A DNA stretch of 64,000 nt, taken from assembly GCF_037974265.1 (NCBI RefSeq), contig NZ_CP150233.1, positions 4,712,001 to 4,776,000 of the forward strand, written 5' to 3'. The position numbers were made by a program, and so were the translations under genes. This DNA is from Paenibacillus sp. FSL R5-0623 (lineage in GTDB: Bacteria; Bacillota; Bacilli; Paenibacillales; Paenibacillaceae). Of the stretch, positions 26,122 through 34,680 are shown in pieces; position 1 is the first letter of the stretch, and each line of letters starts with the position of its first letter. The notes under the pieces were generated by a model that worked only from the letters and a program-made list of their open reading frames with translations, was not told where the DNA came from and ran no database searches.

Positions 26122-27891
26122 TTATACGTAAGGTTCTGCAACCCAGTGACCTTTGGAAACCTCAATCAATTGAGAATTTTCCAGGTTGTACGGATCATTT
26201 GCAGGACCGCCAGATCCATTCTGAATCGGGCTCATATGCTCTTCTGGCAGCAAGATGCGACGTTTGTTCGCTTCCACTTCCGGATCAGGTACAGGGATCG
26301 CGGAAAGCAATGTTTTGGTGTAAGGGTGGACAGGGTTCGCATATAGTTCTTCACTTTCTGCGAGCTCAACCACTTTACCCATGTACATTACAGCTACACG
26401 GTCACTGATATGTTTAACCATTGACAAGTCATGCGCAATAAACAGGTATGTCAAGCCGAGACGTTGCTGAAGTTCTTCAAGCAATTTAACGACCTGTGCC
26501 TGAATGGATACATCCAGTGCAGACAATGGCTCATCACAGATGATGAATTTAGGGTCTACAGCAAGCGCACGCGCAATCCCGATCCGTTGTCTTTGACCAC
26601 CGGAGAATTCATGTGGATAACGAAGTGCATGACTTGGATTCAAACCTACCAGATCAAGCAGTTCCTCCACTCGTCTCTTGCGCTCTTTAGAGCTGGAAGC
26701 CAGACCATGAATATCGAGGGACTCCCCGATAATATCCATAACATTGAAACGCGGGTTAAGAGATGCATATGGATCTTGGAAAATCATCTGCATATCTTTA
26801 CGCATTTCTTTCATTTTACGCGGGGACAACTTGTAGATATCCGTTCCGTTGAAGTTAACATTTCCGCCAGTTGGCTCATAAAGACGCAGAATGGTACGAC
26901 CTGTTGTGGATTTACCACAGCCAGACTCGCCTACAACACCAAGTGTTTCACCTTCAAAGATATCAAAGCTTACGTCATTGACCGCTTTGAGAATGTTACC
27001 TTTACCCAAATTAAAGTACTGTTTCAAGTTTTTCACTTGTACCAGAGGCTTATTGCTACCTTTGATAATACCAGCCGGAGCTGGTTTTTCCTTTTTGGGC
27101 TCGTCCAGACGAGGCAAAGCATTCAGCAATTTAATGGTGTATGGATGTTGAGGGTTACTAAAGATTTCAGCAGTTGTTCCTGTTTCAACAACTTCGCCTT
27201 CCTTCATAACAACAACACGGTCACACATACCCGCTACGACACCAAGGTCATGCGTAATCAGCATGATCGATGTTCCCAGCTTTTGCTGCATGTCTTTCAT
27301 GACATCCAGAATTTGAGCCTGAATTGTAACGTCAAGTGCAGTTGTCGGCTCATCCGCAATCAGAAGGGATGGACGACATGCAAGCGCGATCGCAATCATG
27401 GCACGCTGACGCATACCACCAGAGAATTGGTGAGGATAATGATTCATGCGAATAGCCGCATTTTTAATACCTACAAGTTCAAGCATCTCCAAAGCCGCTT
27501 TATTCGCCGCTTGTTTGGACATGTTCTGATGCTTGCGCAATACTTCAGTAATTTGTTTACCAATTTTAATGGTAGGATTCAATGAAGTCATTGGATCTTG
27601 GAAGATCATGCCGATATCTTTACCACGAATCGCTTCCATTTGTTTGTCTGTCTTATTCAGCAGGTCTTGCCCGTGAAAAGTAATTTCTCCGCTTTTGACC
27701 TTCGAAGGCGGGGAGGGAATCAATTTCATGATGGTTTGGGCGGTAACACTCTTACCACTACCCGATTCACCTACGATCCCCAGCGTCTCTCCTTTACCAA
27801 GTTCAAAACTCACATGTTTAACGGCATCAAATTCACCAGAACGTGTTGAGAACGACACACTCAGGTCTTTGACAGTTAAAATCGGCTCCAT
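26122..27891 (-). CDS. Oligopeptide ABC transporter, fused OppD-OppF ATP-binding protein
   Basis: Supplies both ATPase domains for the OppBC permease. It is 589 aa. Domain 1 (residues ~5-255): Walker A GESGSGKS, signature FSGGMRQR, Walker B LLIADEPT. A short Lys/Pro linker (~260-285) is followed by domain 2 (~288-540): Walker A GESGCGKST, signature FSGGQRQR, Walker B FIICDEPLSALD. Each domain ends with the oligopeptide-transporter C-terminal extension (NPQHPYT, NPVHPYT). In most bacteria OppD and OppF are separate genes; here they are one frame without signs of a stop or frameshift. It is downstream of oppC by 17 bp. Confidence 0.94.
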   Translation of the reverse strand: MEPILTVKDLSVSFSTRSGEFDAVKHVSFELGKGETLGIVGESGSGKSVTAQTIMKLIPSPPSKVKSGEITFHGQDLLNKTDKQMEAIRGKDIGMIFQDPMTSLNPTIKIGKQITEVLRKHQNMSKQAANKAALEMLELVGIKNAAIRMNHYPHQFSGGMRQRAMIAIALACRPSLLIADEPTTALDVTIQAQILDVMKDMQQKLGTSIMLITHDLGVVAGMCDRVVVMKEGEVVETGTTAEIFSNPQHPYTIKLLNALPRLDEPKKEKPAPAGIIKGSNKPLVQVKNLKQYFNLGKGNILKAVNDVSFDIFEGETLGVVGESGCGKSTTGRTILRLYEPTGGNVNFNGTDIYKLSPRKMKEMRKDMQMIFQDPYASLNPRFNVMDIIGESLDIHGLASSSKERKRRVEELLDLVGLNPSHALRYPHEFSGGQRQRIGIARALAVDPKFIICDEPLSALDVSIQAQVVKLLEELQQRLGLTYLFIAHDLSMVKHISDRVAVMYMGKVVELAESEELYANPVHPYTKTLLSAIPVPDPEVEANKRRILLPEEHMSPIQNGSGGPANDPYNLENSQLIEVSKGHWVAEPYV

Positions 27892-27908
27892 AATCCCACC
27901 TCCTGTTT

Positions 27909-28835
27909 CTATTTACGTAATTTCGGATCGAGTGCGTCACGCAGACCGTCTCCGAGCAAGTTAAATGCAAGCATTGTAAGAACCATCAGACCTGCTGGGA
28001 ACCACATCCGCCACGGGAATAGCGTCCAGCCTGTAAGTGCATCATTGATCATAGAACCAAGTGAAGATCTTGGTGCTGATACACCCAATCCAAGGAAGCT
28101 CAGGAACGCTTCAGCAAAGATTGCATTTGGAATGGACAACGTCAATGTTACAAGAATCGGTCCAATTGCATTGGGCAGCAAATGACGGAACAATTGACGC
28201 CCTGTGCTTGCTCCCATGGACCTTGCAGCAAGAATAAAGTCTCTGTTTTTGAGTTGCATAATTTCACCACGCACAATCCATGACATGCTGATCCAGCCTG
28301 TGATGGTGAGGGCAATGATAATCGTTGTCAGACTTGGTTCCAGTACAACCAGCAACAAAATTACAACAAGCATGTACGGCAAGGAGTAGAGGATTTCGGA
28401 AAACTTGTTCATAATTCCATCTACACGTCCACCGTAGAAACCCATGATCGCTCCATAAATAACCCCGATAACAAGGTCAATCAAGGCTGCGGCCAAACCT
28501 ACAGTAAGGGATACACGTGCTCCTACCCAAGTTCTTACCCACACGTCACGACCAAGCTCGTCCGTACCGAACCAGTGCTCCGCACTCGGCGCTGCATTGG
28601 CATTCAACAAATCATTGGAATAATAATTATAACTTGTAAACAAAGAAGTTGGACCAATCAAAGAGAAAATCACGACAAGAACCAATACACCCAGACTTAT
28701 CATAGCAGCCTTATTGGTTGCAAGTCTGTACATGGCATCTTTAAAAAGGGATACACTTTCTTGCGGTTTAACCGCTGCCTGACTAGTCAGGTTCGTGTTC
28801 GCCGTTTCATTCTTTTTATTATTCGTGCCAGACAA
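27909..28835 (-). CDS. oppC: Oligopeptide ABC transporter permease OppC
   Basis: Inner-membrane channel subunit. It is 308 aa from TTG 28835, preceded by AAGGGGGC. A hydrophilic N-tail (1-37) is followed by six transmembrane segments. The N-terminal OppC leader region includes HWFGTDELGRDVW. The cytoplasmic EAA loop reads AARSMGASTGRQLFRHLLPNAIGPI. The start is 2 bp after the oppB stop. Substrate is inferred to be peptides from the family only. Confidence 0.93.
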   Translation of the reverse strand: MSGTNNKKNETANTNLTSQAAVKPQESVSLFKDAMYRLATNKAAMISLGVLVLVVIFSLIGPTSLFTSYNYYSNDLLNANAAPSAEHWFGTDELGRDVWVRTWVGARVSLTVGLAAALIDLVIGVIYGAIMGFYGGRVDGIMNKFSEILYSLPYMLVVILLLVVLEPSLTTIIIALTITGWISMSWIVRGEIMQLKNRDFILAARSMGASTGRQLFRHLLPNAIGPILVTLTLSIPNAIFAEAFLSFLGLGVSAPRSSLGSMINDALTGWTLFPWRMWFPAGLMVLTMLAFNLLGDGLRDALDPKLRK

Positions 28836-28837
28836 CG

Positions 28838-29770
28838 TTATGCCCCCTTCCGGCTTTCCAGCTTAATTCTAGGATCAATCAGCACGTAAGCGATATCCGT
28901 AAAGAAACGAGCCAACATCAGGAGGATACCATAGAAAATTGTAATCCCCATGATCATAGTGTAATCACGGTTTGTGATACTCTCTACGAATACTTTACCA
29001 ATTCCCCCGATGTTAAAGATCTGTTCAATTACAACGGAACCTGTGATGATATTCGCTGTCATTGGACCAACATAAGTTACTACTGGTAGAATACCGTTTC
29101 TTACAACGTGTTTGAACATAATTGCAGGCCATTTCAGACCTTTGGCTTTAGCTGTTTTGATATAATCTGCATGTAAAACTTCAAGCATGCTCGAACGCGT
29201 CAAACGAGCGATAAAAGCAATTGGAGATGCAGATAACGCTGCAACCGGAAGAACGTAATCCAATGGACCATCAAAGCCCATAACGTTAAACCAGCCTAAT
29301 TTAGTAGCAAAGAGATACTGCAGTAGTGACGCAAGCAAGAAGCTCGGAACAGCTATCCCTATGACAGCCAGGATCATCGTGATATCATCAATGAGTTTAC
29401 GATGGTAAACTGCAGCAATAAGCCCCAGCAGAACACCCACGATAATGGAGATAACAATTGCAAACACTCCAAGCTTCAACGAAGCGGTGAATGTTTCGCC
29501 GATCATTCCGGCTACATCTCGATTGAGATATTTCATTGAGACTCCGAAATCTCCCTTAATGATTCCACCCATATACTTCAGGTATTGTTCATACATCGGT
29601 TTGTCCAATCCATACTTCTGTTCCAGCAAGACCCGAATTTCAGGCGATACTTTTTTCTCGGATGTAAAAGGGTCACCCGGAATAGCCTTCATCAGGAAGA
29701 AGGTTGCAGATGCGAGTATGAAAAGCGATAGCAGCATAAATAATAGTTTTTTCAACACATACTTAACCAA
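28838..29770 (-). CDS. oppB: Oligopeptide ABC transporter permease OppB
   Basis: Permease partner of OppC. It is 310 aa from TTG 29770 (MVKYVLKKLLFML), which has GGAGGTG 8 nt upstream; the frame is open back to 29941 but that stretch overlaps a terminator. Six transmembrane helices are predicted. MKAIPGDPFTSEK and LEQKYGLDKPMYEQYLKY are the typical OppB N-terminal region. The EAA-like loop is KTAKAKGLKWPAIMFKHVVRNGILP. It lies 189 bp downstream of oppA. Confidence 0.93.
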   Translation of the reverse strand: MVKYVLKKLLFMLLSLFILASATFFLMKAIPGDPFTSEKKVSPEIRVLLEQKYGLDKPMYEQYLKYMGGIIKGDFGVSMKYLNRDVAGMIGETFTASLKLGVFAIVISIIVGVLLGLIAAVYHRKLIDDITMILAVIGIAVPSFLLASLLQYLFATKLGWFNVMGFDGPLDYVLPVAALSASPIAFIARLTRSSMLEVLHADYIKTAKAKGLKWPAIMFKHVVRNGILPVVTYVGPMTANIITGSVVIEQIFNIGGIGKVFVESITNRDYTMIMGITIFYGILLMLARFFTDIAYVLIDPRIKLESRKGA

Positions 29771-29890
29771 CCCTTGCACACCTCCACAAACAATATTTTG
29801 TATACAAATCGATTGTAGAATTAGACAGAAATAAAGTCCAATCCATTTATCGGAAATTTCAAGAATTATAAGGAAAATCGGTGCACATAC

Positions 29891-29932
29891 AAAAAATCGG
29901 GATATATATGGAATTCCACATATATATCCCGA
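29891..29932 (-). terminator. Terminator or attenuator between oppA and oppB
   Basis: Minus-strand hairpin with perfect arms TCGGGATATATATG and its complement, closed by a GAATTC-containing loop and followed by TTTTTT. It is 28 bp past the oppA stop. Partial read-through would give more binding protein than permease. Confidence 0.85.
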
Positions 29933-29959
29933 AGTATTCATATTAGACTTCAGAACAAC

Positions 29960-31657
29960 TTATTTCTCTTCCAGATATGCACGAGTGTAGTCAATAGCTC
30001 CACTGAAATCAAGTTGTACGCCTTTCAGGTAAGGCTTAGTCAAAGATACGTTAGTGTAATAATAGATTGGCATAACGCCCATTTCATCTTGAATCAGGAT
30101 TTTCTCAGCGTCAGCAAATGCAGCCATACGTGCAGCTGGATCAGCAGATTTTACAGTTTCTTTAACATCTTTGTCATACTGTTCGTTGCTGAATTTGGAA
30201 TCATTGTTTGTGTTTCCAGTAGTCCACATTTCCAAGAAGTTGTATGGATCGTTGTAGTCAGCAGACCAACCTGCACGAGCTACTTGGAAGTTTTGGTTTT
30301 GACGGTTCTCAAGGAATACGCCCCACTCTTGGTTTTCTGTTTTCACATCAACACCAAGATTTTGTTTCCACATGTCAGCAACCGCCAAAGCGATTTTTGC
30401 GTGGCCATCACTAGTGTTGTAGATCAACGTAACAGCTGGCAATGTTGTGTAACCTTCTTCTTTCATACCTTCAGCAAGCAATGCTTTAGCTTCTTCAACA
30501 TTTTCTGTGAAGTAATCGTCTTTGTGCTCGTCACGGAATTCGCCGTTTTCACCACGGATACCTGGAGGTACAAAGCCAAATGCTGGAATTTGTCCACCTT
30601 GTGTAACTTTGTCAACAATCAACTGACGCTGAATTGCCATTGCAAATGCTTTACGGATTTTAACGTTGTTAAATGGTGCTTCGTTTACGTTGAACTGATA
30701 GTAGTACGTACTTGCAATACCAGTAGCTTTGAACTCGTCCGGCAATTCCGCTTTTACAGAAGGAATTTGGTCGGATGGAATTTCACCGTTAGGTGCACCA
30801 GTGTAGTCCAATTGTCCTGATTTGTAAGCTTGCAGTTCGGAAGCACTGCTGTTTGTCAGAGACATATCGATTTGAGCCAATTTGATATCGGCAGCTGCAT
30901 GGTAACCATCGTTTTTCTTCACAACAATTTTTTGACCTTTAGAGTATTGATCCATTACAAATGGTCCGTTAACGATCATGTTTTTGTAGTCTGTGAAGAA
31001 TTTGTCATTGGTGTCAGCAGATGCATGTACTGGGTAGTACGTGTAGAATGCTGTCAGACCCAAGAAGTAAGGTGTTGGGTTTTCCAACGTTACTTCCAAT
31101 GTGTGCTCATCAGTAGCTTTAACGCCTACTTGTGAGAAATCTGTGACTTTAGTACCTTTGTATGTTTCATCTTTGCTGAGGTTGTAACCTTCAGCGCCTT
31201 TAATATAGTACAATTGGTATGCATATGGAGAAGCTGTTTCCGGTTTCAAAGCACGTTCCCAAGAACGAACAAAGTCTTCGGCAGTGATTGCATCACCGTT
31301 GCTCCATTTAGCTTCCGGGTTCAGGTTGAAAACATATTTCAAACCATCTTCGGAAATTTTCCAGTCTTTAGCTACGCCAGCTTGTTCTTTACCATCAGCA
31401 TCGATGCGTACAAGACCTTCATACAAGAATTTCAGAACTGTGTTGGTTTGGCTGTCTTTTGCTTGAGCCGGGTCCAACGTAGGAGGTTCAGCTGACAGGT
31501 TGATTTTCAGAATTTGATCTTTAGCAAGACCATTTCCTTCGCTTGCAGAACCAGTATCGGTGTTACCTGTGCCTTCGTTTTTCGATCCGCACGCTGCAAG
31601 TACGGTACCGAACGCCAAAATCAGCGTCAAAAGGACTAATAGACTTTTCCTTTTCAT
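29960..31657 (-). CDS. oppA: Oligopeptide-binding lipoprotein OppA
   Basis: Extracellular solute-binding protein (SBP family 5) that hands peptides to the OppBC permease. It is 565 aa. The signal peptide ends in the lipobox LAAC (Cys22), so the mature protein is lipid-anchored. A Gly/Ser/Thr-rich linker follows. Family-5 features are AEPPTLDPAQAKDSQT, NPEAKWSNGDAITAEDFVRSWERAL, NEAPFNNVKIRKAFAMAI and AGWSADYNDPYNFLEMW. ATG 31657 has TAGGGGGAA upstream. It is the first gene of oppA-B-C-DF. Confidence 0.95.
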   Translation of the reverse strand: MKRKSLLVLLTLILAFGTVLAACGSKNEGTGNTDTGSASEGNGLAKDQILKINLSAEPPTLDPAQAKDSQTNTVLKFLYEGLVRIDADGKEQAGVAKDWKISEDGLKYVFNLNPEAKWSNGDAITAEDFVRSWERALKPETASPYAYQLYYIKGAEGYNLSKDETYKGTKVTDFSQVGVKATDEHTLEVTLENPTPYFLGLTAFYTYYPVHASADTNDKFFTDYKNMIVNGPFVMDQYSKGQKIVVKKNDGYHAAADIKLAQIDMSLTNSSASELQAYKSGQLDYTGAPNGEIPSDQIPSVKAELPDEFKATGIASTYYYQFNVNEAPFNNVKIRKAFAMAIQRQLIVDKVTQGGQIPAFGFVPPGIRGENGEFRDEHKDDYFTENVEEAKALLAEGMKEEGYTTLPAVTLIYNTSDGHAKIALAVADMWKQNLGVDVKTENQEWGVFLENRQNQNFQVARAGWSADYNDPYNFLEMWTTGNTNNDSKFSNEQYDKDVKETVKSADPAARMAAFADAEKILIQDEMGVMPIYYYTNVSLTKPYLKGVQLDFSGAIDYTRAYLEEK

Positions 31658-31720
31658 CTAACACGTTCCCCCTAAATTGATATGGTTTATATGTTTATAG
31701 ATTATACAACCACCGGTCAA

Positions 31721-31753
31721 AAAAATCTACATTACTTTTTCAGAAAGTAATGT
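31721..31753 (-). terminator. Terminator after panE-DUF3397
   Basis: Hairpin ACATTACTTT/AAAGTAATGT. Both strands carry a T-run after it (AGATTTTTTT on minus, TTTTTT on plus). It is 58 bp past the DUF3397 stop and just upstream of the oppA promoter region, which contains TATAAT at about 31700-31705 without a clear -35. Confidence 0.7.
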
Positions 31754-31810
31754 TTTTTTCAGTTTTCGACAAAATCGACACATTTTTCGCCTCTTTTGCG
31801 TTATGTAACC

Positions 31811-32185
31811 TTACATCTGTTTCATGAAGTATCTAAATAATCCAAATAAAGTAAACAAAATATACCCGAAACTCATAATGATGAAGGCCATGCGCCATAC
31901 GGCCCGGAACATTCTTCCCCCATCGACCTTCCCCTTTAGTCGATTTTGCGCACCTCCGATGAATCCAAGTGCTAGTAGTATGAGTAATAGTGTCAGATAA
32001 AAACCAAAATTCGAATCAAATGTTAAGTTGAATAACGCCGATACTGAAAAAACAAGAAAAAAAGTGGTTACATCCATTGCCATCCGCATGGCGTTCCGTT
32101 TGTCTTTTTTCCACACATACATTCCCCAATAAACAAGAAAGAACGGAAAAAAGGGCAATATGCTCAACACAATAAAAAGTCCCAT
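31811..32185 (-). CDS. DUF3397 family membrane protein
   Basis: Unknown function. It is 124 aa with four predicted transmembrane helices (~3-20, 37-55, 62-77, 97-118) and a basic loop QNRLKGKVDGG between helices 3 and 4. The ATG overlaps the panE stop as TAATG, so it is translationally coupled to panE. I recall DUF3397 proteins beside panE and bshC in other Bacillales, which agrees with this neighbourhood. The family assignment is from size, topology and context rather than a motif. Confidence 0.65.
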   Translation of the reverse strand: MGLFIVLSILPFFPFFLVYWGMYVWKKDKRNAMRMAMDVTTFFLVFSVSALFNLTFDSNFGFYLTLLLILLALGFIGGAQNRLKGKVDGGRMFRAVWRMAFIIMSFGYILFTLFGLFRYFMKQM

Positions 32186-33144
32186 TAATTCACTCCTTCC
32201 GGTTGCATTCCTTCAATCAGATGAAGCAGTATTTCATGTGTAGGTGCAACAAGGTTCAACTTCTGTGCCATTCTTACAATATGACCGTTGATTGACCTCA
32301 CTTCTGTACCACGTCCAGCGAGAACATCTGCAAGCATGGAGGAAGTATTCGTGGCAGTAGAACGACAGACCGATATCAATTGATCCCACATATCCTGATC
32401 CAAACATATTCCACTTGCAGAGTAGATTAACAATACTTCATCATATAACTGGCGCATTAGCCTCTTTCGTTCTTCCTTGACGATCAATTCTCCATTAGGG
32501 ATTCGCCATAGTGCTGTAAGCGGGTTAATGACTGCATTAATCAATAGTTTCCTGTATATCAGCTTATCGATTTCATTCGACACTGTACAGTCAAATCCTG
32601 CCTGCTGCAACGATCCCGACAGAGTAAATGTTCTCTTCTCCTCTATAGAGGTAGAAGCTACTAAATGTATGTTGCACCTCCCCAGTCTGGTTTCACCTAT
32701 ACCTGCACGAGTCACCTGACTTTGTGTACGCTTAGCACCTTCTGTTGTAATCGCACTACACAGAAGCGATTTTGGCAAAGCTGCTTGAAGTTTTGCCAGA
32801 TGGCCCATCCCATTCTGAAAACACGCGATATTCACCACATGATCTTGTAATGGGCTAATCTCATGAATGAAATCATCAATACTTGTCTGCTTAACCATGA
32901 GCAGTAACCATTCTCCTGGTTTGTTCTTCCATGTGTTAGTCAGCTCACTTACTGGTTTCGCCTGTATTTGATCCGGTAGAATATGTATCTCCTCATCTTG
33001 TTCCACAATGGTTACTCCATCATGGTTGAGGAGGTCTGCCTGAGCAGTTGTTCTCGTCCAAAATCTGACCTGGTTACCTGACGCCAGCAGTTTCCCACCA
33101 TACAAAAGACCAAGTGCCCCCGCTCCTACGATGTCAATGATCAT
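32185..33144 (-). CDS. panE: 2-dehydropantoate 2-reductase (ketopantoate reductase)
   Basis: NADPH-dependent reduction of ketopantoate to pantoate on the path to coenzyme A. It is 319 aa from ATG 33144 (MIIDIVGAGALGLLYGGKL), with GAGAGGAG 8 nt upstream. The N-terminal Rossmann GAGALG motif, LLLMVKQT, CFQNGMG and the catalytic-lysine helix DKLIYRKLLINAVINPLTAL are present. AlaGRGTEVRSING near the C-terminus is typical. In B. subtilis panE lies between ylbP and bshC; the same block is seen here with an opp insertion. Confidence 0.92.
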   Translation of the reverse strand: MIIDIVGAGALGLLYGGKLLASGNQVRFWTRTTAQADLLNHDGVTIVEQDEEIHILPDQIQAKPVSELTNTWKNKPGEWLLLMVKQTSIDDFIHEISPLQDHVVNIACFQNGMGHLAKLQAALPKSLLCSAITTEGAKRTQSQVTRAGIGETRLGRCNIHLVASTSIEEKRTFTLSGSLQQAGFDCTVSNEIDKLIYRKLLINAVINPLTALWRIPNGELIVKEERKRLMRQLYDEVLLIYSASGICLDQDMWDQLISVCRSTATNTSSMLADVLAGRGTEVRSINGHIVRMAQKLNLVAPTHEILLHLIEGMQPEGVN

Positions 33145-33213
33145 ATGATGCACTCCTCTCCGCTTCATTAGTTGCTCTTCTATTATCTATAATAGAACAA
33201 AAACACCAAACTA

Positions 33214-33259
33214 AAAACCCGTCATACCTGCCGTTTTTGTAACGGAGGTGTGGCGGGTT
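33214..33259 (-). terminator. Rho-independent terminator after rsfA
   Basis: Minus-strand imperfect hairpin beginning AACCCG and ending CGGGTT with inner ACCT/AGGT and GTT/AAC pairs, followed by TTTT. It is 37 bp past the rsfA stop. Confidence 0.7.
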
Positions 33260-33295
33260 CATACCTGACTTTCACCAATCAAACGTCTGAACTTG

Positions 33296-33946
33296 TTATT
33301 CAATTCGTTCCAGATTCCCGTTGGCATCCATCTTGAAGCGTGTCTTAAGTTCCTCTTCTTCTTCGGACAAAAATGCGAGTCTGCGAGCCCGATCCATAAT
33401 CTGAATCAAAGCTTTGTAGTCGTCATTCACCACACGGTAATCCGTCTGTACTTCATTCACTTCCTTGGAGAGACGGTCATTCTCAAGACGTAGTTCAAGC
33501 AATTCATCTTCTTTCTCCCGAAGTTCCTTCTCCAGCATCTTGAGTTGACGATTACTCTCCTGCACTGTTCCCTTCCATTGTCGCAGGAAGCGGATTACTG
33601 CATCCATCGATAATGAATCGTCTGAGATCCCATCTGATTTGTACAGATGTTCTTCAGTGTCCAGTGTAGACAATGCTGCAACCTGTGGTCCGAGCATAGC
33701 TGGCTGCTTTCTGAGATAACTTCGTTTTTGTCGTTGTGCCTTGGCGTTACTGATGGCTGAATCATACTTTTTACGTACACAGCTGTTCCAGCGAAAACCG
33801 CATGCGGCAGATGTTCTGCCTATTTTTTCGCCCACCTCTTCAAAAGCGGCCAATTGTGTACTACCTTCCCGAATATGACGCAAAGTAACCTCAGCCAATA
33901 TCAAATCGTCCTCTGTACTCCAAGCATCCTGTCTCACTGCAGTCAT
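33296..33946 (-). CDS. rsfA: RsfA-family forespore transcriptional regulator
   Basis: Myb/SANT-like DNA-binding protein that modulates SigF-dependent genes in the forespore. It is 216 aa from ATG 33946 (MTAVRQDAWSTEDD) with AGGAGGG upstream; the longer frame to 33970 lacks a ribosome-binding site. The N-terminal Trp-containing helix DAWSTEDDLILAEVTLRHIREG plus RTSAACGFRWNSCVRKKY form the SANT-like domain. Residues ~125-190 form a strong coiled coil, likely for dimerisation. In B. subtilis rsfA (ylbO) also lies beside panE. Confidence 0.9.
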   Translation of the reverse strand: MTAVRQDAWSTEDDLILAEVTLRHIREGSTQLAAFEEVGEKIGRTSAACGFRWNSCVRKKYDSAISNAKAQRQKRSYLRKQPAMLGPQVAALSTLDTEEHLYKSDGISDDSLSMDAVIRFLRQWKGTVQESNRQLKMLEKELREKEDELLELRLENDRLSKEVNEVQTDYRVVNDDYKALIQIMDRARRLAFLSEEEEELKTRFKMDANGNLERIE

Positions 33947-34184
33947 GCTATAATACCCTCCTAACAACATCCTAAAATAACCGTCCGCATTACCGGAAGC
34001 CCGGTATGTGAATTAGGTATAAAAGCTGCTTCATTCATTCTTATGCCTCTCATAGAGTTCATAGAATTGATTTCATACTAAAATGTATTTCCACATTCAG
34101 GCTTGCTCATACGTGACATATGCAAAACATATCCCTCTATACTTACTTTTAGCAAAAAAGAATTCGCTTTCATATCCAAATTTG

Positions 34185-34213
34185 TTTACACGTTTTTCCT
34201 TTCCCGGTATAAT
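34185..34213 (+). promoter_or_regulatory. SigA-type promoter of the DUF2626 gene
   Basis: TTTACA (34185-34190), 17 bp, TATAAT (34208-34213): a near-consensus vegetative promoter 47 bp before the GTG start. It is among the best promoters in the window. Confidence 0.8.
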
Positions 34214-34259
34214 GTTGTGTAGACAATCTATGAACGTACTTAGGAGAGGAGGATTTACC

Positions 34260-34496
34260 GTGGCACGCATGTTTCGGGTACTCGGGTTCTTCACGCTTGC
34301 AATTGGCCTGATGGCTTTTGCGGGAGATCTGGTCGAAATGGCTTTGCTTTTTTTCCTGCAGACTGCGTTTTTTGTCATTTTGGGATACTTGAAATTTACC
34401 GAGCGAACGTACATATTGCTCTTCTGGGGTTATATGATCGTAACATTCACGGGGTTCAGCTACTGGACCGTATTCGAAATGGGGTTGCCGCTCTAA
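34260..34496 (+). CDS. DUF2626 family small membrane protein
   Basis: Unknown function; resembles B. subtilis YqgY. It is 78 aa from GTG 34260 (MARMFRVLGFFTLAIG), with AGAGGAGG 7 nt upstream. The frame extends upstream to 34083 but that part lies before the promoter. Three hydrophobic segments (~5-22, 26-42, 49-70) are separated by YLKFTERTY, and MFRVLGF at the start is the family hallmark. It is monocistronic, with its own promoter and terminator. Confidence 0.78.
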   Translation: MARMFRVLGFFTLAIGLMAFAGDLVEMALLFFLQTAFFVILGYLKFTERTYILLFWGYMIVTFTGFSYWTVFEMGLPL

Positions 34497-34517
34497 TCCA
34501 CCTGCAGCATCAAAGTG

Positions 34518-34550
34518 ATCCGATATCTGTCGGGTTGCTTTTTTGTTTTG
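34518..34550 (+). terminator. Terminator after the DUF2626 gene
   Basis: Stem ATCCGA/TCGGGT (one T-G pair) with a 6-nt loop, then TGC and TTTTTTGTTTTG. The stem is short but the T-run is good. Confidence 0.55.
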
Positions 34551-34680
34551 TTCAGATTAAATGAATGTTCGTGGTGTTATGTAACCACTAAGGATATTTC
34601 ACGTATTTGTTTCATATATTGTCTGGAAGGCAACCAGCCTGTACGATAGTCATTTAAGAAGTGGAAAGGAGAATGGATCG

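Noticed and set aside
26431..27585. 384-codon open frame on plus, antisense to the fused oppDF gene
   Set aside because: It has no ribosome-binding site, the protein is Cys/Phe/Asn-rich without any known domain, and it mirrors codon bias of the well-supported minus-strand gene.
33971..34259. SigF/SigG promoter for rsfA in the 289-bp gap
   Set aside because: A GGCATA box is present on minus, but no matching -10 element at the right distance.
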